A program made the position numbers and the translations under genes. A stretch of DNA of 64,000 nucleotides from Streptomyces sp. SID13726. GTDB lineage: Bacteria; Actinomycetota; Actinomycetes; Streptomycetales; Streptomycetaceae. This document shows positions 1 to 7,834 of the stretch, piece by piece. The stretch lies in assembly GCF_010548375.1 (NCBI RefSeq), contig NZ_JAAGLY010000005.1:496001-560000 (forward strand). Reading direction: 5' to 3'. Positions within the stretch are counted from its first letter, which is position 1, and each line of letters starts with the position of its first letter. The notes below the pieces were generated by a model. The model searched no databases and had not been told where the DNA came from. It saw only the letters and a list, made by a program, of their open reading frames with translations.

Positions 1-996
1 ACCCGGCAGGTCGGGCAGCCGGGTGCGGCCGACCGTGTCGGGGCGGGGCGGGTGGGCCGGGCGGGCCTGGGCCGAGCCGGTCGAGACGCGGGCGAACTCC
101 TCCCACAGGTCCACCCCGAAGGCGTGCCACCACATCCGGGAGATGCCCATCCCGCCCGGCCGTACGGCCACTTCGCCGATGACCGGGCCCGTCCCGGTGC
201 GGAAGACCTCCAGGTGGGTGACCCCGGCCGGCAGGCCGAGCGCGGCCACCACCCGGCGGTGCAGGTCCAGCACCTCCTGCGAGAAGGGGTCCCGCTGGTC
301 GGCGACGTAACCGCTGTTGAGGTTGGGCGAGGTGCGCAGCGGTGGCAGGAAGTAGCGGGAGACGGCCGCGCGGGCCACCTCGCCGGCGTGGACGACACCG
401 TCGCAGTGGTACTCGTGGGTGAAGTGGACCAGGCGCTCCACCTGGACCGGCAGCCGGGTCTCCACGAGGTCGGCGAACCCGCCCGCGCCGTGCCGTTCGG
501 CGAACTCCTCGGGGGAGTCGACCCGGTGGGTGCACTTCGAGGCGGCGCCGAACACCGGCTTGATCATGACGGGCCAGCCGGTGGCCGCGGCCGCCCGGGG
601 CACGTCGTCGACCGTGGCGGCCTGGGCGTAGTCCGTCACCGGGAGGCCCGCCGCGCGCAGGGTGTCCTTCATCGCCCGCTTGTGGGCGCCCCACAGCGAC
701 TGGTCGTAGCCCGGCCCGGCCACCCCGAGCAGCGCCCGGACCAGTCCGGCCGCCGGCACGCTCTTCTCGGTGGCCGCCACGACGTGGTCGACGGGGCCGA
801 GCGCGGCGAGTTCGTAGGCCGCCCGCTCGACCTGGGTCAGGTCCGCGAAGCTGTCGACGTACGCCGTCTCGTGGTCGCGGTACAGGTCCGCGTACACCTT
901 GCGGGTGAGGACCCGGACGGTGACGTCGGGGCGGCGGGCCAGGGCCTGGAGGACCTCGGGCTTGTCCGAGTTGAGCAGGAGTACCTGCCGGGTCAC
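1..996 (-). CDS. ATP-grasp ligase, C-terminus beyond the window edge
   Basis: The minus strand is open from a GTG at 996 to the left edge, about 332 codons with no stop. The protein has an ATP-grasp plan: a pre-ATP-grasp N-terminus (MTRQVLLLNSDKP), then GWPVMIKPVFGAASK (the nucleotide-binding lysine strand), and later VIGEVAVRPGG, an acidic metal-binding strand. ATP-grasp enzymes of this kind join a carboxylate to an amine through an acyl phosphate. In this phosphonate operon the likely role is peptide-bond formation to the phosphonate amino acid (inference). The GTG at 996 has an AGGAGA box 4 nt upstream. An ATG at 1011 in the same frame overlaps the previous stop as ATGA but lacks a ribosome binding site. 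The gene is partial, and the cluster clearly continues to the left. Confidence 0.85.
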   Translation of the reverse strand, partial: MTRQVLLLNSDKPEVLQALARRPDVTVRVLTRKVYADLYRDHETAYVDSFADLTQVERAAYELAALGPVDHVVAATEKSVPAAGLVRALLGVAGPGYDQSLWGAHKRAMKDTLRAAGLPVTDYAQAATVDDVPRAAAATGWPVMIKPVFGAASKCTHRVDSPEEFAERHGAGGFADLVETRLPVQVERLVHFTHEYHCDGVVHAGEVARAAVSRYFLPPLRTSPNLNSGYVADQRDPFSQEVLDLHRRVVAALGLPAGVTHLEVFRTGTGPVIGEVAVRPGGMGISRMWWHAFGVDLWEEFARVSTGSAQARPAHPPRPDTVGRTRLPDLPG

Positions 997-1007
997 TGCT
1001 TCTCCTG

Positions 1008-1676
1008 TCATGCGTGATGGTGGGTGACGGTGGCGGCGGCCTCGTCGACGACCGCCCAGGCGGGGGAGGGACCGCGGTCCGGCGAACAGGCGGTGACGGA
1101 GCCGACGTTGACGACGTAGCGGCCGTCCGGCGCGAGCGGATACGGCTCCCCGAACCGTATGGGCAGCCGCTCCGCGCGTACCGGGCGCCCCGCGCCCTGC
1201 GGCCACAGCCGGTGCAGGGCGCTGCGGTGGTGGTGGCCGTGCACCAGCGCCCGGCCCGGGATCTCCGCGTCCGCCGGGCACCACAGGCCCGGCTCCGGTT
1301 CCCGCCAGGGCAGCGGATGGCCGTGGCAGTACCGGGCGAAGGCGGTCCGGTGCTCCAGCGGGGCGTCGAGCAACGGGCGGGTCCAGGCGGGCAGTTCGGC
1401 GTCCGGCACCAGGGCGCGGATCCGCTCCTCCTGGTTGCCCCGGACCAGTTCGACGCCCTCCAGCAGCCGGGCGAGTTCGGGGTCCGCGTCGAAGACGCCG
1501 GCGAGACCGTCGTACACGTGACCGGCGGCCTCCCGTTTCCCGATCCGGCACTCGAAGACGTCGCCGAGGCAGACCACCCGGTCCACGCCCTGCTCGCGGA
1601 CGGCTGTGAGGACCGTGCGCAGCCGGGCGGTGTCTCCGTGGACGTCGGTCACGACGGCATGGCGCACCGCGCTCAC
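1008..1676 (-). CDS. Calcineurin-like metallophosphoesterase
   Basis: The 222-residue protein has the ordered motifs of the family: TDVHGD near residue 10, LGDVFE near 38, GNQEE (a variant of GNHE) near 91, and HGHHHR near 150, with NVGSV near the C-terminus. These place it among small YfcE/Ser-Thr-phosphatase-like dimetal phosphoesterases. Its GTG start overlaps the previous stop as GTGA, so it is translationally coupled inside the phosphonate operon. A plausible role is removing a phosphate protecting or activating group, or a 5'-phosphate, from a pathway intermediate; this is inference. Replacement of the usual GNH histidine by Gln is unusual and may affect metal binding or catalysis. Confidence 0.85.
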   Translation of the reverse strand: MSAVRHAVVTDVHGDTARLRTVLTAVREQGVDRVVCLGDVFECRIGKREAAGHVYDGLAGVFDADPELARLLEGVELVRGNQEERIRALVPDAELPAWTRPLLDAPLEHRTAFARYCHGHPLPWREPEPGLWCPADAEIPGRALVHGHHHRSALHRLWPQGAGRPVRAERLPIRFGEPYPLAPDGRYVVNVGSVTACSPDRGPSPAWAVVDEAAATVTHHHA

Positions 1677-2866
1677 CCGCCCGTGTCGATCCGGACCCGG
1701 GAGGCCACGTCCTCGCAGATCCGGGCGGCGTCGGCGGCGTCGGTGCCGTCGGCGATGACGTACCCGGCGCGGTCCTGGGAGCTGCGCACCGGGCGGACCA
1801 CGTCCCCGGGGGACACGGCGAGGTGGATCTCCGCGGGGGTGTCGGGCAGGGTGATGCGGCGGACCGTGCCGGGCGCCGGGGTGAGGAAGCGGATGGCCGC
1901 TCCCCGGCGGGCCACCGGCGGTTCCGCGGGCGGCCTCAGCAGGCCGAACGGACAGCCCGCGGTGAGCGCCACCACGTCCAACGCGTAGGCCCGGCGCAGC
2001 AGTTCGCGGATCTTGTCGCCGCCGATCCGGTTGTGGGACTCCAGGACGCGCGGGCCCTTCGAGGTCACCTTGACCTCGGTGTGGGCGGGGCCCTCGGTGA
2101 GGCCGACGGCATCCAGGAAGGCGTGCACGAGGGCGGAGACCTCCGCCAGGATGGGCGCGGACAGGGCGCTCGGCTGGGTGTGGCCGGTCTCCACGAACGC
2201 GGGCCCGACCGACTTGTCGGTGACCGCGAGCACGGTGTGCTTCCCGTCGTGGGAGAAGCTCTCCACGCTGATCTCGGGCCCGTCGAGATACTCCTCGGCG
2301 ATCGGCAGGGTGCCGCCCGCCGCCTCGAACGCCCGCCAGACGTCCGCCGCCTGCTCGGCTCCGGCCACCCGGAAGACGGCCTGACTGCCGGTGCCGGCCG
2401 ACGGTTTGAGGATCACCGGCCCGCCCGTCGTACGGCAGAACGCGGCGAGCCCGGCCGGGCCGTCCGGGGCGGTGGTGCGGACCGGGCCGACGCCGCGGGA
2501 GTCGAGTAGCTCCCGCATCCGCCGTTTGTCCTGGAGCAACTCCACGGTGTGCAAGGCGTTTCCGGGCAGGCCGAGTCGCTCGGCGACCGCGGCCGTGGGC
2601 AGCAGGCCGTGCTCGGTGAGCGACAGCACCCGCCCGAAGGGGCGCTCGGCGTGCAGCGGCGCGAGGGCCGCGTGCAGCGCGTCGATGTCCGCCAGGTCCG
2701 CCGCGAGGGCCAGGTCGGCCTCCGCGGCCACCGGCGGCGCCGGCCGCCCCGCGTCGTGCACGAAGACGGTCTCGATGCCCAACGTGCGGGCCGCGCGCAC
2801 CAGTTGGGGGGTGCCCGCGAGCACCGCGAGACGCGGTGCCGCGGACGCCTGCTGCCCGGAGGTCAT
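1673..2866 (-). CDS. ATP-grasp carboxylate-amine ligase
   Basis: The protein has 397 residues. An N-terminal Rossmann-like part (LAVLAGTPQLVRAARTLG) is followed by an ATP-grasp domain: GGPVILKPSAGTGSQAV (ATP-binding lysine), IAEEYLDGPEISVESF, and RVLESHNRIGGDKI (acidic/Asn metal strand). The GDKI ending resembles L-amino-acid ligases such as the BacD and carnosine-synthase type. It is the second ATP-grasp enzyme of the operon, so two ATP-dependent peptide bonds could be made without an NRPS. I chose the ATG at 2866 because it overlaps the glutaredoxin stop as ATGA; the longer open frame upstream is antisense read-through of neighbours. Substrates cannot be read from the sequence. Confidence 0.88.
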   Translation of the reverse strand: MTSGQQASAAPRLAVLAGTPQLVRAARTLGIETVFVHDAGRPAPPVAAEADLALAADLADIDALHAALAPLHAERPFGRVLSLTEHGLLPTAAVAERLGLPGNALHTVELLQDKRRMRELLDSRGVGPVRTTAPDGPAGLAAFCRTTGGPVILKPSAGTGSQAVFRVAGAEQAADVWRAFEAAGGTLPIAEEYLDGPEISVESFSHDGKHTVLAVTDKSVGPAFVETGHTQPSALSAPILAEVSALVHAFLDAVGLTEGPAHTEVKVTSKGPRVLESHNRIGGDKIRELLRRAYALDVVALTAGCPFGLLRPPAEPPVARRGAAIRFLTPAPGTVRRITLPDTPAEIHLAVSPGDVVRPVRSSQDRAGYVIADGTDAADAARICEDVASRVRIDTGG

Positions 2867-3168
2867 GCCACGGGCTCCGGCTGCTCGGCCACGGGCGTCT
2901 CCGCGTCCGGTGCCACTGCCTCCGGGTCGCCGAACCTCTCCTTGAGGTAGGCGATGATGTCGGCGTTCTCCCGCAGCTTGCCCGGGATGACGGTCGCGCC
3001 GTCCACCAGAGCCGGGATGAACTTGCTGCCCGTGGTGCGGATCAGCTCGTGCCGTTCCTCGCGCGGCTTGGGCACGTTGATGTTGATGTAGGAGACCTGG
3101 AGCCGGGTGAGCAGTTCGCGCACCGGCTTGCAGTCGGGGCAGGTCTCCCGCTGGAACAGGACGAGCAT
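2863..3168 (-). CDS. Glutaredoxin-family thiol oxidoreductase
   Basis: This 101-residue thioredoxin-fold protein has CPDC at residues 10-13 and KFIPALVDGATVIPG near residues 48-62, which supplies the cis-proline region and the glutathione/mycothiol-type loop. It ends in an acidic Pro/Glu tail. It starts at an ATG that shares its A with the TGA of the aminotransferase (TGATG), and it overlaps the next gene as ATGA. A redox carrier is unusual for a phosphonate operon. It may reduce an enzyme disulfide or serve a thiol-dependent step; the sequence does not say which. It could also be a mycoredoxin. Confidence 0.85.
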   Translation of the reverse strand: MLVLFQRETCPDCKPVRELLTRLQVSYININVPKPREERHELIRTTGSKFIPALVDGATVIPGKLRENADIIAYLKERFGDPEAVAPDAETPVAEQPEPVA

Positions 3169-4310
3169 CAGTTGCCTTCCTCGTGGAACGTACGGATGAT
3201 CTCGCCGACACCGGAGCCCGGCGTGAACGTGTGGCCCAGGTCGAGCAGGGCCATCTCCAGGGCACCGAAGATCCCGCTCAGGTCGAGGGCGTCGGCCGCG
3301 CCCACGTGCCCGACCCGGATCAACTTGCCCTTGAGGTGCGCCTGTCCACCGGTCATCGTGACACCGTACGAGGTGGACAGCGTCTTCAGCAGCCGCCCGG
3401 TGTCGATGCCCTCGGGCGCCAGGGCCGAGGTGATGACGTGGCTGCGCCGGTGCGGGGCCTGCACGAAGGTGCTGAACCCGAGCTTCAGCAGGCCGCGTTC
3501 GGCCGCCTTGCCGAGGACCGCGTGCCGGCGGCGGAAGGCGTCCGTGCCCTCCTCGTCGAGCATCTTCAGCGACTCGTGCAGGGCCAGCAGCAGGGACACC
3601 GCGGGCGACGAGGACGACATCGGGTAGAAGTGCCGCAGCCGCTCGAACGACCAGTAGTAGTTGGGGCCGTTGGAGCGCTCGACCGCCTGCCACGCCTTGT
3701 CGGACAGGGCGACGAAGGCCAGGCCCGGCGGCAGCATGAAGCCCTTGTGGGAGGCGGCGAGGACCACGTCCAGGCCCCACGCGTCCATCTCCAGCGGGTG
3801 CACCAGCAGACCGCTGATGGCGTCCACGACCACGGTCACGTCGGTGTCGCGGAAGATCCGCCCGATCGCCTCGACGTCGTTGAGCGCACCGGTGGAGGTC
3901 TCGCTGTAGACGACGAACGCGCCCTTGACGTCCGGGTGTTCGCGGTAGGCGGCGGCCACCCGCTCGGGGTCGGCGCTGGTGCCCCAGTCGCTCTCGACGA
4001 CGTGCACGACCAGGCCGTACTGCGTGCAGATCGCCTGGAAGCGCTCGCCGAAGTAGCCGTTGGAGACGACCAGGACCTCGTCGCCGGCCGAGAAGCAGTT
4101 GGCGACCGCGGCCTCCATCGCGCCGGTCCCGGAGGAGGCGATGGTGTACACGGGTGCCTCGGTGCCGAACAGCGGAGGCAGCCCGCCGCTGATCTCGTGG
4201 ATCAGCTGCTCCATCTCGGTGGAGCGGTGGTGGATGATCTCGCGGGCCCCGGCCAGCAGCAGCCGCTGCGGGACTTCGGTGGGTCCGGGGGTGGCCAGCC
4301 GCAGCTTCAC
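3168..4310 (-). CDS. Class V PLP aminotransferase (PhnW/SPT-like)
   Basis: The 380-residue protein matches the serine-pyruvate / alanine-glyoxylate / 2-aminoethylphosphonate aminotransferase family in length and motifs. It begins LATPGPTEVP, has SSGTGAMEAA near residue 60, VVDAISG with the PLP-ring aspartate near 163, and AASHKGFMLPPG with the Schiff-base lysine near 189. It lies in the middle of the operon with a 4-bp ATGA overlap upstream. Two roles fit. It could transaminate phosphonoacetaldehyde to 2-aminoethylphosphonate, or transaminate the 2-oxo acid made by the adjacent aldolase to give a phosphono amino acid. The aldolase makes the second more attractive (inference). Confidence 0.9.
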   Translation of the reverse strand: MKLRLATPGPTEVPQRLLLAGAREIIHHRSTEMEQLIHEISGGLPPLFGTEAPVYTIASSGTGAMEAAVANCFSAGDEVLVVSNGYFGERFQAICTQYGLVVHVVESDWGTSADPERVAAAYREHPDVKGAFVVYSETSTGALNDVEAIGRIFRDTDVTVVVDAISGLLVHPLEMDAWGLDVVLAASHKGFMLPPGLAFVALSDKAWQAVERSNGPNYYWSFERLRHFYPMSSSSPAVSLLLALHESLKMLDEEGTDAFRRRHAVLGKAAERGLLKLGFSTFVQAPHRRSHVITSALAPEGIDTGRLLKTLSTSYGVTMTGGQAHLKGKLIRVGHVGAADALDLSGIFGALEMALLDLGHTFTPGSGVGEIIRTFHEEGN

Positions 4311-4780
4311 CGGCTCTTCTCCTTCTTCTCGGTCGTACGGGGTGCGTCGCTTCGGGGTGCGTCGCTTCGGGGTGCGTCGAGGAACACCCGGCGGGTCGCG
4401 GGCTTCAGGTCGAAGTCGAAGAGCACCACGCGGTGGCTCGCCGACATGCCGATCCGGCCGTCCCGGAACGGCACCAGGAGGCTGGTGCCGAGCAGGGAGG
4501 ACTTCAGGTGCGAGAAGCCGTTCGGGTCGGCGGTCGTCAGCTCGTGCAGGTAACGGCCGCCGTCCGCGGGGGACTCGGGCGCGACCCGCTCCAGGGCCCG
4601 CAACAGGTCCTGTACGGCGCCGGGTTCGTAGCGCATGACGGTGAGCCCGACCGTGCTGCCGTGCGCGAACACCCCGGCGAGGCCGTCGCCCGCGTCCTGC
4701 TCGCCCAGTGCCTCGGCGATCCGGTCGGTGAGGTCGTAGTGCGAGTTGAGGCCGGTGCTCTCCACCGTCAGCTCGATCAC
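4307..4780 (-). CDS. YjbQ (UPF0047) family protein
   Basis: The 157-residue protein carries the UPF0047 core: GVFAHGSTVGLTVMRYEPG near residue 37 and HLKSSLLGTSLLVPFRDG near 90, then an ASHRVVLFDFD strand. Some YjbQ members have weak thiamine-phosphate synthase activity, but the physiological role is unsettled. Here it sits directly after the HPr-kinase-like gene (ATGA overlap), and that pairing suggests it acts on a phosphorylated small molecule, for example by phosphate elimination (inference). The C-terminus holds a tandem APRSD repeat encoded by 15-bp DNA repeats and then a lysine-rich end, which ordinary YjbQ proteins lack. Confidence 0.85.
   Translation of the reverse strand: MIELTVESTGLNSHYDLTDRIAEALGEQDAGDGLAGVFAHGSTVGLTVMRYEPGAVQDLLRALERVAPESPADGGRYLHELTTADPNGFSHLKSSLLGTSLLVPFRDGRIGMSASHRVVLFDFDLKPATRRVFLDAPRSDAPRSDAPRTTEKKEKSR
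4339..4378. repeat. 15-bp tandem repeat in the 3' end of the YjbQ gene
   Basis: The unit GGGGTGCGTCGCTTC occurs twice exactly and is followed by a 10-bp partial third copy. On the minus strand it encodes repeated APRSD at the C-terminus of the YjbQ protein. It is in frame, so copy-number change would alter tail length without breaking the gene. Confidence 0.9.
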
Positions 4781-5880
4781 CGGGCCACCTCCGCGGGCCC
4801 GCTGATCAGCGGCGGTGTGTTCGCGGCCGTCAGATCACCCGGCCCGGTCAGCGTCCAGGCGGGGACCCCGGCCAGCACCTCGGTGATACGGGTGAGCCGG
4901 GCGGCCTGGGCGGCGCGCTCGTCGTCCAGGTAGTGGTGCCAGCCGGAGTTGGCGCCGTCGAACGCGGACTCCACGTTCGCGCGCAGCACCTGGGCGTGCT
5001 CCTCGCGGCCACCGGTGAGTGGCTCGACGACGGTGTCCGCGCCGGGGCCGATCGCCGGGTGCAGGATCGCCGCGACCGGCACCCGCACGCCGACCGGGGC
5101 GCTCGGGAAGCGGTCTCGGAAGGGCAGCGGGTCCACCGCGAACTTCCCGACCGGCGAGAAGGCGTGGCCCGCGGCGGGCTCGTAGTCGTCGCCGATGCCC
5201 GCGATCTCCTTCAGGCCCGGGTACTTGGCGACGGTGCCGTAGCCGAGGTGCGGGTAGTCGGGCCAGCCGGCCGCGACGACCGAGCCGTCGGGCAGCTCGT
5301 GCAGGACCGTCTTGTCGCCGCTGAGCACCTGGTAGCCGAAGTGCTCCACCAGTTCCAGGAGCACGGTGCTCTTGCCCGCCCCCTTCGCGCCGGTGACCAG
5401 CACCACCTCGCCGTCCCGGTAGGCGGCGGTGGCGTGCAGCACCGCGGCACCGGTGTTCTCCTGGTGCTTCAGCACCAGGTCGCGCACCAGCTCGACCAGG
5501 TCCATGTGACCGCCCGCGCCGAGCGTCACGTCGACCACCCGGGCGGCCCGGTCGAAGACGAAGCGGCTGCCGGTCTTGGTGCACTCCAGGTACTCCAGGC
5601 CGTCGACGAGGGCCCGGCGGGCGGGCACCGTGAAGAACTCGCTGGCGCTCTTGCGCAGGTAGATGTCCTCCTGGACGGCCCCGGCCGGAGGCGCGAGGCG
5701 CTCGGGGTCGTAGGCGTGCACGCGCAGGGTCGCGACCGGCTCGCGGTCCGACTCGTCCGGCTTGGTCTCCTCGGCCGTCAGATGGGTGGCGAGGAAGGCG
5801 AGCGCGTCCCCGATCTCCGCGCCGGGCGCCACCTCCAGGTCGAGCGGGGTGCTGTGGAAGTCCAGTCGCAGGGTGGTCAC
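4777..5880 (-). CDS. HPr kinase/PEPCK-like P-loop kinase
   Basis: The 367-residue protein has a Walker A motif GAKGAGKST at about residues 164-172, preceded by AAVLHATAAYRDGEVVLVTG. This is the arrangement of HPr kinase C-terminal / PEPCK-like P-loop domains. The N-terminal 150 residues have no family I recognise. HPr-kinase-like proteins in natural-product clusters phosphorylate peptides or small molecules. I recall a homologue in the rhizocticin cluster, proposed to phosphorylate the 4-hydroxyl before elimination. The GTG start overlaps the PepM stop as GTGA. With YjbQ next door, a kinase/eliminase pair acting on a 4-hydroxy phosphono amino acid is a reasonable hypothesis, not proven. Confidence 0.82.
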   Translation of the reverse strand: MTTLRLDFHSTPLDLEVAPGAEIGDALAFLATHLTAEETKPDESDREPVATLRVHAYDPERLAPPAGAVQEDIYLRKSASEFFTVPARRALVDGLEYLECTKTGSRFVFDRAARVVDVTLGAGGHMDLVELVRDLVLKHQENTGAAVLHATAAYRDGEVVLVTGAKGAGKSTVLLELVEHFGYQVLSGDKTVLHELPDGSVVAAGWPDYPHLGYGTVAKYPGLKEIAGIGDDYEPAAGHAFSPVGKFAVDPLPFRDRFPSAPVGVRVPVAAILHPAIGPGADTVVEPLTGGREEHAQVLRANVESAFDGANSGWHHYLDDERAAQAARLTRITEVLAGVPAWTLTGPGDLTAANTPPLISGPAEVAR

Positions 5881-6812
5881 TGGCCGGCCTCCGCGAGCTC
5901 GCGGCCCAGGGACTCGTAACGCTCCTGCTGCGCCAGCATCTGGGGCATGCGCTGGAGGTCGAAGATCTCCTTGAGCGGGGCGAGTTCGGGCTCCACGTTC
6001 AGCGTGGTGCCGTCCCGCATGATCCGGGTGAGGGTCTCCCGCATGGCCCGGATCGAGCTGCGCAGCGCCTGGTTGGCGTAGATCGCCATGGCGAAGCCGC
6101 GCTGCTCCAGCTCCTCGACGGTGACCTGGTTGTACGTCGTCGGTACGACGATCACCGGGAGGTCGCCGCGGTAGGACTCGCGGAAGGCGAAGACCTCGGC
6201 GGGGTCCTTGCGCTTGGAGTGGATGAGCAGGGCGTCGGCTCCGGCCCGCTCGTAGACGTCGGCCCGGCGCAGCGCCTCCGCCATGCCCTGGCCGGAGATC
6301 AGCGCCTCCAGCCGGGCGACCACGACCATGTCGGTACGGGTCTCGGTGGCGGCCCGGATCTTGCCCGCGAAGTCGTCCAGCGGGGCGAGGTCCTGGTTGC
6401 CCTCGATGAAGCTGTTGAGCTTGGGGAACTGCTTGTCCTCGATGCACACGCCGGCCACGCCGCGCGCCTCGTAGGAGCGCACCATGTGGATGACGTTGTT
6501 GACGTTGCCGAACCCGGAGTCGCAGTCCGCGAGGACCGGTACGTCCACCGCGGCGGCGAGGCCGGCCGCTGTGTCCAGGCACTCGCCGAGGGCGAGGATG
6601 TTGGCGTCGGGCACCCCGGCCGTGGCGGAGATCTCCAGTCCGCTGGACCAGACGACGTCGAAGCCGGCCTCCTCGGCGAGCCGCGCGCTGAGCGGGCTGT
6701 GCGAGCCCATGGCGCGGGCCAGCTGCGGGGCGGCGAGCGCGGCGCGCAGCCGCTGGGCCGCGTTGGTGGTCGGCTCCTGCCGTTCGAGCGGGGCAGGTCG
6801 GTTCTCGGTCAT
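5877..6812 (-). CDS. pepM: Phosphoenolpyruvate phosphomutase (PepM)
   Basis: This isocitrate-lyase-superfamily enzyme rearranges PEP to phosphonopyruvate, the C-P bond-forming step of nearly all phosphonate pathways. The 311-residue protein contains EDKQFPKLNSF at residues 125-135, the PepM signature that separates mutases from PEP hydrolases and lyases. It also has VLADCDSGFGN near 93-103, the metal-binding strand. The ATG at 6812 overlaps the aldolase stop as ATGA. This gene is the strongest single proof of phosphonate biosynthesis in the window. Confidence 0.96.
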   Translation of the reverse strand: MTENRPAPLERQEPTTNAAQRLRAALAAPQLARAMGSHSPLSARLAEEAGFDVVWSSGLEISATAGVPDANILALGECLDTAAGLAAAVDVPVLADCDSGFGNVNNVIHMVRSYEARGVAGVCIEDKQFPKLNSFIEGNQDLAPLDDFAGKIRAATETRTDMVVVARLEALISGQGMAEALRRADVYERAGADALLIHSKRKDPAEVFAFRESYRGDLPVIVVPTTYNQVTVEELEQRGFAMAIYANQALRSSIRAMRETLTRIMRDGTTLNVEPELAPLKEIFDLQRMPQMLAQQERYESLGRELAEAGQ

Positions 6813-7834
6813 GCGTTCCCTCCGTTGTCCTGCGCGGTCTGTCCTGCCAGGTCCCGGCACACGTCCTCGACGGTCTCGTCGAGGACCTTGCGCGGCTGTG
6901 CCGCACCGATCCGGCGTCCGACCTCCCACGGGTCCAGGCCGTGGCGGGCGCTGATCTTCTCGATGCGGTCCTGGAAGTAGAAGTGGTGGTCGTTGATCCC
7001 GGCCGCGATCTCCGCCCGGCGCACCGTCATGGGGCGTGGCAGCACCTGCTCGGCCACGTACTCGGCGGCCTCGCAGACCAGCGGCAGATCGGCGTGGGTG
7101 TCGTACCTGGGCCAGGCGGTGAGGAAGGCCGCGGCCTGCTCGGTGGCGAGGTTGCCCGCGCCCCGGGCCATCGCGCACAGCGAGGCGTCCAGCCAGCTCA
7201 CGCCCGCGTCCAGACCGGCGACCGCGTTGGCCGCGGCCAGGCCCAGGTTGTTGTGGGCGTGCAGTCCGAGCGGGACCGGCAGCCGTGCGGCCAGCAGCTC
7301 GATCCGGCGCCGTACGTCGTCCGGGGTGAGCGCGCCGAAGGAGTCGGCGATGTAGAAGACGTCCGGTGCCTCGGCCGCCACCACCGCGGCCACCTCGGCC
7401 AGTTGCTCCTCGGTCGTGTAGCTGACGGCCATCAGGTTGACGCCGACCTTGAGGCCGAGCGCCCGCACCGCGCGGACGTACTCGGGGACCCCGTCGATGT
7501 TCCACGGGTAGGCGGCGATCCGGACCATGGAGACCGGGCTGTCGGGCAGGTCGTCCAGGGCGCTGACCGGGCAGACGGTGGGTACGACCATCACGGCCAG
7601 CTCGGCGTGCGAGACGGCCGGGAGCGCGGCGAGGTACTCCGGCGTGCAGTGCGCCGAGGGGCCGGCGGTGGCGCTGGCCCGGCTCCCGGAGCCGCCGCGG
7701 TAGCCGACCTCGATGACGTCGACGCGGGCGGCGTCCAGGGTGCCGACGATGGTGCGGGCGTCGGTGGCGGTGAACTGCCAGTCGTTCTGGTTGCCGCCGT
7801 CGCGCAGGGTGCAGTCGAGCAGGGTGGGTTTCAC
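6809..7834 (-). CDS. DRE-TIM aldolase, 4-hydroxy-2-oxovalerate aldolase type (RhiG-like)
   Basis: The 341-residue TIM-barrel enzyme starts LLDCTLRDGGNQNDWQF, the catalytic Arg-Asp and metal-binding signature of HMGL-like / 4-hydroxy-2-oxovalerate aldolases. GLHAHNNLGLAAAN near residue 200 supplies the two metal-ligand histidines. In rhizocticin biosynthesis RhiG, of the same family, condenses phosphonoacetaldehyde with oxaloacetate to a 4-hydroxy-2-oxo-5-phosphonopentanoate. Position directly after the two phosphonopyruvate decarboxylase genes (GTGA overlap) supports the same aldol step here. The alternative, a homocitrate-synthase-like phosphonomethylmalate synthase, fits the motifs less well. 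The GTG at 7834 is chosen on the overlap. Confidence 0.88.
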   Translation of the reverse strand: MKPTLLDCTLRDGGNQNDWQFTATDARTIVGTLDAARVDVIEVGYRGGSGSRASATAGPSAHCTPEYLAALPAVSHAELAVMVVPTVCPVSALDDLPDSPVSMVRIAAYPWNIDGVPEYVRAVRALGLKVGVNLMAVSYTTEEQLAEVAAVVAAEAPDVFYIADSFGALTPDDVRRRIELLAARLPVPLGLHAHNNLGLAAANAVAGLDAGVSWLDASLCAMARGAGNLATEQAAAFLTAWPRYDTHADLPLVCEAAEYVAEQVLPRPMTVRRAEIAAGINDHHFYFQDRIEKISARHGLDPWEVGRRIGAAQPRKVLDETVEDVCRDLAGQTAQDNGGNA

